Source of the DNA: CBDCUF01 sp965222525 | Lineage (GTDB): Bacteria; Pseudomonadota; Alphaproteobacteria; Rickettsiales; UBA8987 | Assembly: GCA_965222525.1 (NCBI GenBank) | Contig: OZ244955.1 | Location: 1 to 64,000, forward strand | Direction: 5' to 3' | DNA: 64,000 bases | Part shown: positions 26,720-35,638 of the stretch, in pieces | Layout: each line of letters opens with the position of its first letter | Numbering within the stretch: the first letter of the stretch is position 1 | Translations under genes and position numbers: made by a program | Notes under the pieces: generated by a model | The model's database searches: none | What the model was told of the DNA's origin: nothing | The model's input: the letters and a program-made list of their open reading frames with translations, nothing else

Positions 26720-26802
26720 TTCCTGTTACGGCTAAAAGCCAGATTGATCCTCCATTAGAAGGATTACACTACGGTAAAATCATCGGCCGGAGTAGGCGGC
26801 TC

Positions 26803-27040
26803 CTAAGTCCTGATATTCTCCTTCCACACATCATCCGTAATATTACCACTGGTCGCAAACCAATAACACCTATCTCATAAATACCGTCTCCAATAGCGGT
26901 TCCTCAAATGGCTGAATTCCTTAACAGCCTGTGTAAACTCTTCCCTTTCATATATTGCACTACTCACCTATTCTTGCCACCAAAAACTTTATACCTGTAT
27001 TTTGTTATCCATACTAGGTGATATTTGTAATCACATACAG
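26803..27040 (-). pseudogene. IS200/IS605-family transposase TnpA remnant
   Basis: On the minus strand, the segment near 27030-26970 reads YKYHLVWITKYRYKVFGGKN then stop. A second piece, in another frame near 26900-26803, reads RNRYWRRYL, stop, then CYWFATSGNITDDVWKENIRT. These match the start and end of IS200-type Y1 transposases; the HUH centre (His-x-His and catalytic Tyr region) is deleted. Stops and frameshifts show it is inactive. The remaining gap up to clpB (27041-27468) holds no gene, only a perfect palindrome at 27061-27088. Confidence 0.8.
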
Positions 27041-27060
27041 TATGACTTCCTCGCTTATAT

Positions 27061-27088
27061 AGTATTCCCAATTGAAATTGGGAATACT
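27061..27088. repeat. Perfect 28-bp palindrome in the clpB upstream gap
   Basis: AGTATTCCCAATT is followed by its exact reverse complement after a two-base centre (GA/AA region), forming a strong hairpin. It is not followed by a T-run, so it is not an obvious terminator. It may be the other end of the IS200-type remnant or an independent element. Confidence 0.55.
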
Positions 27089-27469
27089 ATGAAGACCTGC
27101 GAAGCAAAGATTCCGCTGCATCGCAAGCGTAATTTTACGTAAGTAAAATCAGGAAATTATAGTCTTTCATAGACAACAAAATACAGCCCAGTCGCCTGAA
27201 AGACGAGGGATTATCTCTTACAGAAAATCAATTACTGGCTTGTAATTCATTGAATTCATACAATAGCATTTATATAAATCTGGACTCCTTTTTCTTAAAA
27301 TAAGAAGCAGTACTAGAAGAGAAGAAAAAAGTAGAAATTTTTTGTCAATTCTATACAGCAACCTTATGACAAGATTCATGTCAGTAAAAAATTGTTATCG
27401 TTTTCTTAAGGATAGTTGAAAAAAACCTGCAAGTGTAGAAAAAGTGTCCAAAGTTTCTTTTTTAGCTGG

Positions 27470-27500
27470 TTGAAACTTTCTTTTAACATTCCTATTTAAA
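27470..27500 (+). promoter_or_regulatory. Candidate heat-shock (sigma-32) promoter of clpB
   Basis: GTTGAAAC (27469-27476) resembles the sigma-32 -35 box CTTGAAA. About 15 bases later lies CCTATTTA (27491-27498) in place of CCCCATNT. It is 37 bp upstream of the clpB ATG. Heat-shock control of clpB is established in proteobacteria; this particular match is partial. Confidence 0.45.
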
Positions 27501-27536
27501 AACATGTAGGGATATTGTTAGACAGGAGGGTTACCG

Positions 27537-30125
27537 ATGAATCTTGAAAAAATGACGCATAATGTGCAGGAGGCAGTACAGGAAGCGCAGAGCATGGCGC
27601 AGGATGCAGGACATCAACGGTTGGTCTCAGCACATATATTAAAGGCTATGCTACAGGAGGAGGCGCGCGCAGGTGCGTCAGAAAATCTTACCCAAACCTT
27701 GTTGCGTAATGTTGGCGGGGATGTTGGTTATATACATAATGGGCTGGATAAGGAGCTTAGCAGTTTGCCGAAAGTCAGCGGTAATACAGAGTTCTACCTC
27801 GACCAGGCGACTGCAAAATTAATCAAAACAGCCGATGACATCTCGAAAAAAGCCAAGGACAGTTACATCACCACCGAGCGTATGTTACAGGCGATGGCAG
27901 ACGGAAATGATGCTGTTTCGCGTATTTTGAAAGATGCCGGCGTTACTCCGCAAAAGCTTGAGCAGGTGATTAACGATATCCGTCAGGGGCGTACTGCTGA
28001 TTCCGCTTCTGCCGAGGAAACCTATCAGGCACTGGAGAAATATGCGATTGACTTCACCAGGGCTGCCGAAGAAGGGAAGCTTGACCCTGTAATCGGCCGT
28101 GATGAGGAAATTCGCCGCACAATGCAGGTACTTTCCCGTCGTACCAAGAATAACCCTGTCCTTATTGGTGAACCTGGAGTTGGCAAGACAGCAATTGTTG
28201 AAGGGCTGGCGCAGCGTATGGTTAAGGGTGATGTACCCGAAAGCCTGAAAGGCAAACGTCTTATGGGGCTTGATTTGGGACAGCTTATTGCCGGTGCCAA
28301 GTTTCGTGGTGAGTTTGAGGAGCGTCTTAAATCGGTGTTGAAAGAGATTCAATCGGCAAGAGGCAATATCATCCTGTTTATCGATGAATTACATACTCTG
28401 GTCGGTGCAGGTGCATCTGAGGGGGCGATGGATGCTTCCAATCTTCTAAAACCAGCACTGGCACGGGGGGAATTACATTGTGTCGGAGCAACCACCCTTG
28501 ATGAATACCGCAAATATATTGAGAAGGATGCTGCACTTGCCCGCCGTTTCCAGCAAGTTTATGTCAGCGAGCCTACAGTTGAGGATACAATTTCTATTCT
28601 GCGTGGAATTAAGGAAAAATATGAAATGCATCACGGGGTGAGTATTTCCGATAATGCACTGGTTTCTGCAACTACTTTATCGCACCGCTATATCACTGAT
28701 CGTTTTCTGCCCGACAAGGCGATTGATCTGGTTGATGAAGCCGCGAGTAAATTGCGTATGCAGGTGGATAGCAAGCCAGAGCATATAGATGAGCTGGACC
28801 GCAAGGTTATCCAGCTGAAAATCGAGCGGGAAGCACTCAGAAAGGAAAAGGACAAGTCTTCTTCTGAAAGGCTGAAAAAGCTGGAAAAGGAACTAGCCAA
28901 ACTGGAGAAGGAGGCCGAAGAGCTGACCAGCATATGGGAGGCTGAGAAATCCAAGCTATCCAATATACAGAAGCTTAAGGAGGAACTGGATTCGTCCCGC
29001 AGTGAGCTGGAAATAGCACAGCGTGAGGGCAATCTTGCCCGTGCTGGTGAGCTGACCTACGGTATAATACCCGAATTAGAGAAAAAGCTTGCCGGTGAGG
29101 AATCCCGAAGCGGCGGGGATATGCTGGATGAGACTGTCAGTGAGGACAATATAGCAGCGATTGTAGCAAAATGGACGGGAATTTCAGTTGAAAAGATGAT
29201 GGAGGGCGAGCGTGACAAGCTCTTGCATATGGAAGATAAACTGCGTGAGCGTGTGGTCGGGCAGGAAGAAGCGCTTACAGCTGTGTCCGAGGCTTTACGG
29301 CGTAGTCGGGCTGGTTTGCAGGATGAAACCCGTCCTCTGGCTTCTTTCCTGTTCCTGGGGCCGACCGGAGTGGGTAAGACCGAACTTACCAAAGCACTAG
29401 CCGAGTTTATGTTTGATGATGAGTCTGCCCTGCTGCGTGTAGATATGAGTGAATATATGGAAAAACATGCGGTAGCACGGCTGGTTGGTGCTCCTCCGGG
29501 ATATGTTGGTTATGATGAAGGAGGCGCACTGACCGAGGCTATACGCCGCCGTCCGTACCAGGTTATTCTCTTCGACGAGGTGGAGAAAGCACATCCCGAT
29601 GTTTTCAACATACTATTACAAGTATTGGATGACGGGCGTCTGACCAATGGGCAAGGCCGTCGGGTGGATTTTACCAATACGCTGATAATTCTGACTTCTA
29701 ACCTGGGAGCAGAGTTTCTTGCTACGCTCGATGACGGCAAACCTGCAAGTGATGCTGAACCGCAGATTATGAAAATGGTACGTGCACATTTTCGTCCGGA
29801 ATTCCTCAACCGCCTGGATGAAATTATCCTGTTTAACCGCCTGCAGAAAAAGGATATGACGGATATTGTCAGGATTCAGCTTAAGATATTGGAGAACCGA
29901 CTGTCAAAACGGGGGCTTTCCCTTGATATCACCGATGATGCAATAAAATGGCTGGCTGACAAGGGCTATGACCCTGTCTACGGAGCCCGTCCGCTAAAGC
30001 GTGTCATTCAGCGTGAACTCCAAAACAAACTGGCCATCCTACTGCTTAAAGGAGATATGAAAGGCATCAAAGTAATAACAGTCAAGTGTCAAAAAGACAC
30101 CCTGCAAATTATGCATGAAATTTGA
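27537..30125 (+). CDS. clpB: ATP-dependent disaggregase ClpB
   Basis: This hexameric AAA+ chaperone, with DnaK, rescues proteins from aggregates. The 862 aa product has the usual length and architecture. An N-terminal Clp repeat domain spans residues about 1-145. AAA1 has Walker A GEPGVGKT near 208. A coiled-coil middle domain, rich in Lys/Glu/Leu, lies at about 410-525. AAA2 has GPTGVGKTEL near 610 and the ClpB C-terminal domain follows. The ATG follows a strong AGGAGGG ribosome site by about 8 bases. Confidence 0.98.
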   Translation: MNLEKMTHNVQEAVQEAQSMAQDAGHQRLVSAHILKAMLQEEARAGASENLTQTLLRNVGGDVGYIHNGLDKELSSLPKVSGNTEFYLDQATAKLIKTADDISKKAKDSYITTERMLQAMADGNDAVSRILKDAGVTPQKLEQVINDIRQGRTADSASAEETYQALEKYAIDFTRAAEEGKLDPVIGRDEEIRRTMQVLSRRTKNNPVLIGEPGVGKTAIVEGLAQRMVKGDVPESLKGKRLMGLDLGQLIAGAKFRGEFEERLKSVLKEIQSARGNIILFIDELHTLVGAGASEGAMDASNLLKPALARGELHCVGATTLDEYRKYIEKDAALARRFQQVYVSEPTVEDTISILRGIKEKYEMHHGVSISDNALVSATTLSHRYITDRFLPDKAIDLVDEAASKLRMQVDSKPEHIDELDRKVIQLKIEREALRKEKDKSSSERLKKLEKELAKLEKEAEELTSIWEAEKSKLSNIQKLKEELDSSRSELEIAQREGNLARAGELTYGIIPELEKKLAGEESRSGGDMLDETVSEDNIAAIVAKWTGISVEKMMEGERDKLLHMEDKLRERVVGQEEALTAVSEALRRSRAGLQDETRPLASFLFLGPTGVGKTELTKALAEFMFDDESALLRVDMSEYMEKHAVARLVGAPPGYVGYDEGGALTEAIRRRPYQVILFDEVEKAHPDVFNILLQVLDDGRLTNGQGRRVDFTNTLIILTSNLGAEFLATLDDGKPASDAEPQIMKMVRAHFRPEFLNRLDEIILFNRLQKKDMTDIVRIQLKILENRLSKRGLSLDITDDAIKWLADKGYDPVYGARPLKRVIQRELQNKLAILLLKGDMKGIKVITVKCQKDTLQIMHEI

Positions 30126-30263
30126 ATAATATCGTTCAATTTGATACACTTGCCAGAAGAAACTATCACATTCAAAAACATGCTGTTAACTACAGGTTAT
30201 GAAAAACGTATTTCCAGTTGTTCCAAATAATCACCGTATATTTTACAATTAGCTGAATTTACA

Positions 30264-31049
30264 CTACATTACCAACTCGCATAAAACAGGGGTATGGTCG
30301 GAGGATTTTTCCTTGCCGCGGGGTTCTTCATCGATTGTACAGCTAACAAGCCTGTCTGCAGCCTGTGCTGATAATAATAAGTGGTCTATGCGCATCCCCT
30401 TGTTGTTCTGGTAACCGCCGCCGCGATAATCCCACCAACTAAATTCCTGTGTGTCAGGATGCGACATACGGTAAGCATCAGTCAAACCGGTATAAAGCAG
30501 TGCACGAAATCTTTCCTGCTCATCAGGATGAAAACAGGTTGTACCACGCAGATGTTTGGGATCGTATACATCGATATCCGATGGAGCTACATTATAATCC
30601 CCGCCCAGAACCATAATTTCATCACATGTTAGCAATTCGGCTGCATATTTCCGCAGACGGTCAAAAAATCGTATTTTATTCAGGAACTTATCAGAACCGG
30701 GTTGTTGCCCATTGGGGACATATATGCTGGCCACCCGCAAAGCCTTGTCTCCCACCGCAATTACCCCTTCAATATAACGTGCTTCCTGATCGGAGTCGTC
30801 TCCAGGAAGCCGCTTTATTACATCATAAATCGGAAATTTCGATAAAATAGCCACCCCATTATAAGTTTTCTGTCCGTTTATCATCAGGTTATATCCTAGA
30901 TCTTCAATCTCCATTGTTGGGAAATTCTCCTCCAGTGTTTTTATCTCTTGCAACAACACAATATCTGGTTGCACTTCCCTAAGCCACGCCACAATATTCG
31001 GCAATCTCGCCTTGACCGAATTAACATTCCATGTCGCAATCTTTATCAT
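30264..31049 (-). CDS. xth: Exodeoxyribonuclease III
   Basis: An AP endonuclease and 3' exonuclease of the exonuclease III/APE1 family acting in base-excision repair. It is 261 aa with the family start KIATWNVNSVKARL, LLQEIKT (catalytic Glu near 37), GGDYNVAP (about 152) and SDHTPVL (about 251, active-site Asp-His). It converges with clpB and is divergent from the hemY-like gene. Confidence 0.96.
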   Translation of the reverse strand: MIKIATWNVNSVKARLPNIVAWLREVQPDIVLLQEIKTLEENFPTMEIEDLGYNLMINGQKTYNGVAILSKFPIYDVIKRLPGDDSDQEARYIEGVIAVGDKALRVASIYVPNGQQPGSDKFLNKIRFFDRLRKYAAELLTCDEIMVLGGDYNVAPSDIDVYDPKHLRGTTCFHPDEQERFRALLYTGLTDAYRMSHPDTQEFSWWDYRGGGYQNNKGMRIDHLLLSAQAADRLVSCTIDEEPRGKEKSSDHTPVLCELVM

Positions 31050-31250
31050 TTCGTTACAAACTTCAAAGAGTCTAGACTGTTTAATATTTAAAACAGTTAT
31101 TGTGTAACATTCCTACATGGAAAAAGAAAGCATAACACCACGATGCTATTTGATAAGCAAAAACATAATTATTTGAAACAACTATAAAATATTTCATCCT
31201 CGATTTTTCTTAAAGCACTGTTATACTAGGCTGAAATCGGGATATATGAA

Positions 31251-32588
31251 ATGATTAGGCTTATTATATTTTTTATTGTTCTGGCGGCGGTGTCTATCCT
31301 GGTTTCCTGGATGGCGGATAATCCCGGTGACCTTACGATAAACTGGATGGGGTACCGCCTGCATACTTCGCTTGCCTATGCTACGGGAGTCGTGAGTGCT
31401 GCATTTGTAGTGCTGTTGCTGGCGCTCCAGTTGATTATCTATATATTTTCCACTCCGAAGCGGGTTGGACAGATGCGCTCGGCGGCAAAGCAGGACAAGG
31501 CCTTGCAGGCACTAACCCAGGGGTTTGCTGCGGTATCGGTGGCTGATTTGCGTACAGCTAAACTTGCTTCAAGGAAAGCAGGCAGGTTACTCAAAAACCA
31601 GCCGCTTGCCGAGATGCTTGCTGCCGAAACCGCGCAGCTTGAAGGTAATGCCGACGGAGCCAAACGCCATTATGAAAAGCTTCTGGAGAATAAACCTACC
31701 AAGCTTGCGGCCGTTAAAGGATTGCTTGGTGAGGCGGTGAAGGATGGTGATTTTGATACCGCACTTGAACTGGCCGAGCGGGCATATGAGTTGAAGCCGG
31801 ATGCGGCGGGGACGGGTCGTAACCTGCTTAACCTGTACAAACAGATGGGCAGGTGGGATGAAGCACGTAAATTTATAGAAAAAAACCGCAAGCGTTTGGG
31901 TAGTAATAAACTGCCGGTCACGCAAAGGGTAAATGTCGGAAGTGAGATGGCGGTGGTAACTTTTATGTGTGTCCGGCGGGCAATGCAGAATGGTGAATCG
32001 GAGAAGGCATTTGAATTACTGCATGATGTCCTGCGTGCGAGGGTGGATTTTATACCGGCAGTGGTTTTATATGCTGAAATGGCTGCCGAGCGCGGCAGGG
32101 AAGCCAGGGCTGCCGGTTTTATAGAGCGGGCATGGCGGGAGACCCCACATCCTGACCTGGCTGCCAAATATTTCGACCTGTTTGAGGGGGATAGTCCTAA
32201 AAAGCGGCTGAAGCGTGCGTTACGGCTTAATTCAATTAACAGCGAGGGGGCGGAGGGCAGCAAGGCAGTTGCGAAAATGGCTATGAAAGCGGAGAATCCT
32301 GCACTTGCCCGTGAACATATTGAACGTGGGCTGGCAATCTCGGAAACTGCTGCATTATGTTACCTTATGGCCGATCTGGAGGCTGTTGAAAATGGCGAGA
32401 ACAGCGATAATGCGAAACAATGGAGTGAAAAAGCCCGCAATGCACCTGCTGATCCGAAATGGATGTGCAAAACCTGCGGTAACCGCCATGAGGAGTGGGA
32501 TATCACCTGCACTTCCTGCAAATCCATTGATAGTATTATCTGGGAGAAAGCCGGCAGCAAAACTGATATGGAGGTGTTAGCTGAATAG
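31251..32588 (+). CDS. HemY-like TPR membrane protein
   Basis: A 445 aa inner-membrane protein. Two transmembrane helices at the N-terminus (residues about 2-20 and 38-60) frame the HemY N-terminal domain pattern DNPGDLTINWMGYRLHTS. They are followed by TPR-like helical repeats (residues about 100-370). The tail carries a small zinc-ribbon-like motif CKTCG ... CTSCK near residues 408-430. This family is often annotated as a haem-biosynthesis protein, but its biochemical role is undefined. The gene has a downstream overlap with the HAD hydrolase start. Confidence 0.88.
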   Translation: MIRLIIFFIVLAAVSILVSWMADNPGDLTINWMGYRLHTSLAYATGVVSAAFVVLLLALQLIIYIFSTPKRVGQMRSAAKQDKALQALTQGFAAVSVADLRTAKLASRKAGRLLKNQPLAEMLAAETAQLEGNADGAKRHYEKLLENKPTKLAAVKGLLGEAVKDGDFDTALELAERAYELKPDAAGTGRNLLNLYKQMGRWDEARKFIEKNRKRLGSNKLPVTQRVNVGSEMAVVTFMCVRRAMQNGESEKAFELLHDVLRARVDFIPAVVLYAEMAAERGREARAAGFIERAWRETPHPDLAAKYFDLFEGDSPKKRLKRALRLNSINSEGAEGSKAVAKMAMKAENPALAREHIERGLAISETAALCYLMADLEAVENGENSDNAKQWSEKARNAPADPKWMCKTCGNRHEEWDITCTSCKSIDSIIWEKAGSKTDMEVLAE

Positions 32589-33432
32589 TCTCTCCGAAAT
32601 ATCCGAGAAATATAATTATTTTATAATCGATTTATGGGGGGTTTTGCATGACGGGTTGAAGCCATATCCTCATGCAATCGAAACACTGGCGGAGTTACGT
32701 CGCCGGCAAAAGCGGATATTATTGCTGTCCAATGCTCCGAAACGTGCTTTCAGGGTGCGGGAGAGGCTTGAGGAGCTTGGTTTTACTGATGATTTATATG
32801 ATTACCTGCTGACTTCCGGCGAGGCTACCTATCAACATCTGGAAGCGCAGCAATCTGTGGAAAACCGCTATTATCGTTATTACTATATTGGACCGGACAG
32901 GGATGACGGAATTCTGGAAGGTCTGGATTACAAACGCACCCGCAAGCCGGATGCGGCGGATTTCGCACTTTGCATAGGGTTTGATTTCCATGAAACGCTG
33001 GAGGACAGGTTGCCGGAAACCGATGACTGTCTTGCTGCCGGCCTGCCGATGATATGTGCCAATCCGGACAAAATTATTATCAGGCAGAATGGTGACCGCA
33101 ATTTATGTGCCGGTGTAATAGCCGATTATTATAAGGAAAATGGCGGTGAGGTTACATATTTCGGCAAGCCTTACGCTGATATATACAGGCAGGCGCTGGA
33201 TTTTCTCGACGCTACCCCATCGCAGGTAGCAGCCATAGGGGATAATTTACATACAGACATTGCAGGGGCAAATAATATGGGGATGTTTTCAATCCTGGTA
33301 GCAGGTGGAATATTGTCGGAAAGGTTGGGCATTTCCGAACATAATTTACAACTGGACACACAAAAGTTAAAGGAAATCCTCGACCAGGAGGGAATTGTTC
33401 CTGATATTACCATTCCTGCTTTTGCGTGGTAA
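32581..33432 (+). CDS. Class IIA HAD hydrolase (alphaproteobacterial type)
   Basis: A HAD-superfamily sugar-phosphatase-like hydrolase related to NagD/TIGR01459. The first catalytic motif DLWGVLHDG starts near residue 17 only if the frame is read upstream of the first TTG at 32644. The frame opens at CTG 32581, placed 6-7 bases after GGAGG (32570-32574), the only good ribosome site, and overlapping the previous gene's stop. Other motifs are LLLSNAP (motif II), FGKPYADIY and GDNLHTDIAGANNMG (motif IV). The product from CTG is 283 aa. The CTG start is inferred from ribosome site and motif content. Confidence 0.85.
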   Translation: MNSLSEISEKYNYFIIDLWGVLHDGLKPYPHAIETLAELRRRQKRILLLSNAPKRAFRVRERLEELGFTDDLYDYLLTSGEATYQHLEAQQSVENRYYRYYYIGPDRDDGILEGLDYKRTRKPDAADFALCIGFDFHETLEDRLPETDDCLAAGLPMICANPDKIIIRQNGDRNLCAGVIADYYKENGGEVTYFGKPYADIYRQALDFLDATPSQVAAIGDNLHTDIAGANNMGMFSILVAGGILSERLGISEHNLQLDTQKLKEILDQEGIVPDITIPAFAW

Positions 33433-33466
33433 GTTTGGAGGGTTTACATATGTCATTCCAGCTACT

Positions 33467-33618
33467 GTCATGCTGAACTTGTTTCAGCATCCATTTATCA
33501 ACACCCTGATGACTAGCAAACTTTGGCTATACTTGACTTGTCAGAATGCAAAACCTGTTTATTTATCATAAAAATTCTGTCATCGGAAAAATGGATCCTG
33601 AAATAAATTCAGGATGAC
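33467..33618. repeat. REP-like palindromic element before rpmI
   Basis: The left arm GTCATGCTGAACTTGTTTCAGCATCC region (33467-33492) and right arm GGATCCTGAAATAAATTCAGG with flank (33593-33618) are imperfect inverted copies, and each arm itself folds. This is the common proteobacterial layout of a REP pair with a spacer. It lies in the 280 bp gap before rpmI and may influence the transcript start of rpmI-rplT. Confidence 0.7.
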
Positions 33619-33716
33619 AAACCACTAATTACCCCTTGCACTACGGGATGTTTTGGTGTAGTCACACCGTTCCCTTAAACAAAATCGATTAAAACAAGCA
33701 GGATACGGAGAGAAAA

Positions 33717-33914
33717 ATGCCTAAAATGAAAACAAAAAGCGGTGTAAAAAAGCGGTTTTCGCTTACTGCCAGGGGTAAGGTGCGTTCCAACCAGTCGGGT
33801 AAAAGGCATGGTATGCGTAAGCGTAGCAAGAATGTAATCCGCAACCAGCGCGGAACGACAACTTTATCCGATGCAGATGCGAAGATTGTTAAGAAGTTTT
33901 TACCGAATGGCTGA
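33717..33914 (+). CDS. rpmI: 50S ribosomal protein L35
   Basis: A 65 aa basic ribosomal protein with the family pattern MPKMKTKSGVKKRFSLTARGKV and a KNVIRNQRG segment. An ACGGAGAG ribosome site precedes the ATG. infC, often upstream, is absent here. The next gene on the strand is not rplT directly but an inserted IR element with its own gene. Confidence 0.98.
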   Translation: MPKMKTKSGVKKRFSLTARGKVRSNQSGKRHGMRKRSKNVIRNQRGTTTLSDADAKIVKKFLPNG

Positions 33915-33915
33915 G

Positions 33916-34365
33916 TGACTAGAGTCTGGAATCTAGAGTCTAGTGAAGGAAATTTAGAAGTGGGGGTGAATAGTTATAAAGATTTGACTGTTTGGCAGAA
34001 GTCGCTAGGTTTTGTGGAAAGGATATATAAATCCACAAACAGTTTTCCAAGGGATGAGCTGTATGGCCTAGTAAGTCAGATGCGCAGGGCTGCCGTTTCT
34101 ATACCATCGAACATAGCAGAGGGTAGTTGTAAGCGCTCAACCAAGGAATACATAAGGTTTATAAATATTGCATCCGGTTCGGTTGCCGAACTGGAAACAC
34201 AAATAATTATTGCTAACAAATTAGGTTTTATAGGGAGTGATGAACTGGAACATTTAACATCTTCAGCCGATGAAATAGGAAAGATGTTATACGGTTTACA
34301 AAATGCATTATCAAATAAAGCAGCCTAGTTCACTAGACTCTGGATTCTGGACTCTAACCACTAAG
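33916..34365. mobile_element. TTAGAGTCTAG inverted-repeat element, copy e, carrying an IVP gene
   Basis: The left terminal repeat (33916-33942) and right inverted repeat (34330-34365, CACTAGACTCTGGATTCTGG onwards) match those of copies a-d. In contrast to them, the interior holds a complete 120-odd codon gene of the 23S rRNA intervening-sequence protein family. The element splits the usually tight rpmI-rplT pair. It is the best candidate for the full-length member of the family, with the others as internally deleted forms. Confidence 0.75.
33960..34328 (+). CDS. Four-helix-bundle IVP (23S rRNA intervening-sequence protein family)
   Basis: About 120 aa from GTG at 33960 (or 33966), preceded by GAAGGAAAT. 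The start has the family pattern NSYKDLTVWQKSLGFVERIY, then FPRDELYGLVSQMRRAAVSIPSNIAEG near residues 33-60 and GSVAELETQIIIANKLGF later. These features belong to the S23/IVP four-helix-bundle family, known from intervening sequences in 23S rRNA genes and related to Avd of diversity-generating retroelements. Here it is in a protein-gene operon inside an IR element. Function is not known; RNA or nucleic-acid binding is inferred. Confidence 0.88.
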   Translation: MGVNSYKDLTVWQKSLGFVERIYKSTNSFPRDELYGLVSQMRRAAVSIPSNIAEGSCKRSTKEYIRFINIASGSVAELETQIIIANKLGFIGSDELEHLTSSADEIGKMLYGLQNALSNKAA

Positions 34366-34374
34366 GAAAAAGTT

Positions 34375-34740
34375 ATGTCACGAGCAAAAAATGGGAAAAT
34401 AAGCAAGAATCGTCATAAAAAAGTGTTGAAGATGGCCAAGGGCTATCGCGGGCGGGCGAAGAACTGCTATAGGGTAGCAATACAGCGGGTAGAAAAAGGG
34501 CTGCAATATGCCTACCGTGACCGCCGCAAGCGTAAAAGCGATTTCCGTAGCCTGTGGATTCAGCGGATTAACGCCGCTGCGCGCGAACATGGCATGATAT
34601 ATTCGCAATTTATCAATGGTGTGAAGTTGGCCGGAATAGAACTTGATCGCAAGGTTCTGGCCGAACTGGCGGTAAATGAGCCTGCTGCATTCAAATCAAT
34701 CGCCGACCAGGCCAAGTCTGCCCTGGACAAGGCTGCCTAG
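34375..34740 (+). CDS. rplT: 50S ribosomal protein L20
   Basis: A 121 aa ribosomal protein with the family start MSRAKNGKISKNRHKKVLK and the WIQRINAAARE motif. The start at 34375 follows AAGGAAAAAG; the frame is open upstream inside the IR element but that extension is not L20-like. L20 controls rpmI-rplT translation in Bacillus and Escherichia; with an inserted stem-loop gene between the two cistrons, this coupling may be altered. pheS/pheT do not follow. Confidence 0.97.
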   Translation: MSRAKNGKISKNRHKKVLKMAKGYRGRAKNCYRVAIQRVEKGLQYAYRDRRKRKSDFRSLWIQRINAAAREHGMIYSQFINGVKLAGIELDRKVLAELAVNEPAAFKSIADQAKSALDKAA

Positions 34741-34765
34741 CCTACTTTTACTTTCCTTGAGAGGT

Positions 34766-35030
34766 TCATGCAAAGATAGATAGGAATACGCTTTGGAAAT
34801 TCTTGAATATTCCTTCCTTGTTCAAGGCAGCACACCATAACTTCAAGGATACATCAGCCATTTCAACGCATTTCGACACAATCTTTGTTCGTCGAGTCAA
34901 CGCCCAGATAATGCTGCTGTCACGCCCAATCCTAACCGTATGTGACTTGCCGATAACATGACGTTCCACAGGGAGAACCTTCGTAAATGCACCCCAATCA
35001 TCCGTGTAAAAATACAAGATTTCGGATGCT
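34766..35030 (-). pseudogene. IS1-family transposase C-terminal remnant
   Basis: On the minus strand, FYTDDWGAFTKVLPVERHVIGK and HTVRIGRDSS with RRTKIVSKCVEMADVSLKLW match the C-terminal part of IS1 InsB transposases, including the DDE-type Asp context (TDDWGA). The N-terminal two-thirds and the IS ends are missing, so it is a fragment. It starts immediately after rplT and marks the border to the accessory region. Confidence 0.82.
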
Positions 35031-35089
35031 TATCCTCAAAATCGAGTGAAGTATTATAAACGAAGTGAAATTGTTCAGGAGACAGCTAT

Positions 35090-35470
35090 ATGTTTACGCA
35101 ACCTATACTACATATAAAAGAACTTGTGGATACATCAAACACAGATGTTATTGCTGCGTATGAAGAACGCATAACAAAATTGAAAAAGGAGAAGATGATC
35201 ATGCAGGAAAAGATACAGAATATCGGTAAACCTCGTCATACCCTTGAAGAAATGTTCGAACACGCTATCACATTTCTTGCAAACCCTTGAAAAATATGGC
35301 GTTCCGATAGGATAGAGATGAAGCGCACAGTGCTAAAACTGGCCTTTTCTAACAGGCTTACCTACCACCGAAAAGGAGGGTTTCGAATACCTGATTTAAC
35401 CTTGCCTCTCAAGGCCTTAGGGGCATCCTCAAGTAGAAACTGGAAGTGGCGCTCCCTAAGTGACGACTTT
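35090..35470 (+). pseudogene. Large serine recombinase C-terminal remnant
   Basis: Two pieces in different frames match the tail of phage/transposon-type large serine recombinases. The first is KELVDTSNTDVIAAYEERITKLKKEK with GKPRHTLEEMFEHAITFLANP (35111-35290). After a short gap comes RTVLKLAFSNRLTYHRKGGFRIPDL with LPLKALG (35321-35430). Catalytic and zinc domains are absent. The gap and the frameshift show it is not functional. Together with the IS1 fragment it suggests an old integration site downstream of rplT. Confidence 0.75.
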
Positions 35471-35638
35471 CGACAAAAAAGTGGTCTTAGGCTTCTTATT
35501 GTCACTTTTTCTAAAAAATTACTATAAAAAATGCAACAGAATTGCGGAAATAGTGTTGCATTAACACTAATACGGCTAGAATGAGCGCTTGACACATCCT
35601 AACTTGCAAAAAAAGTTTTCATGTATAATAGGGTGCAT

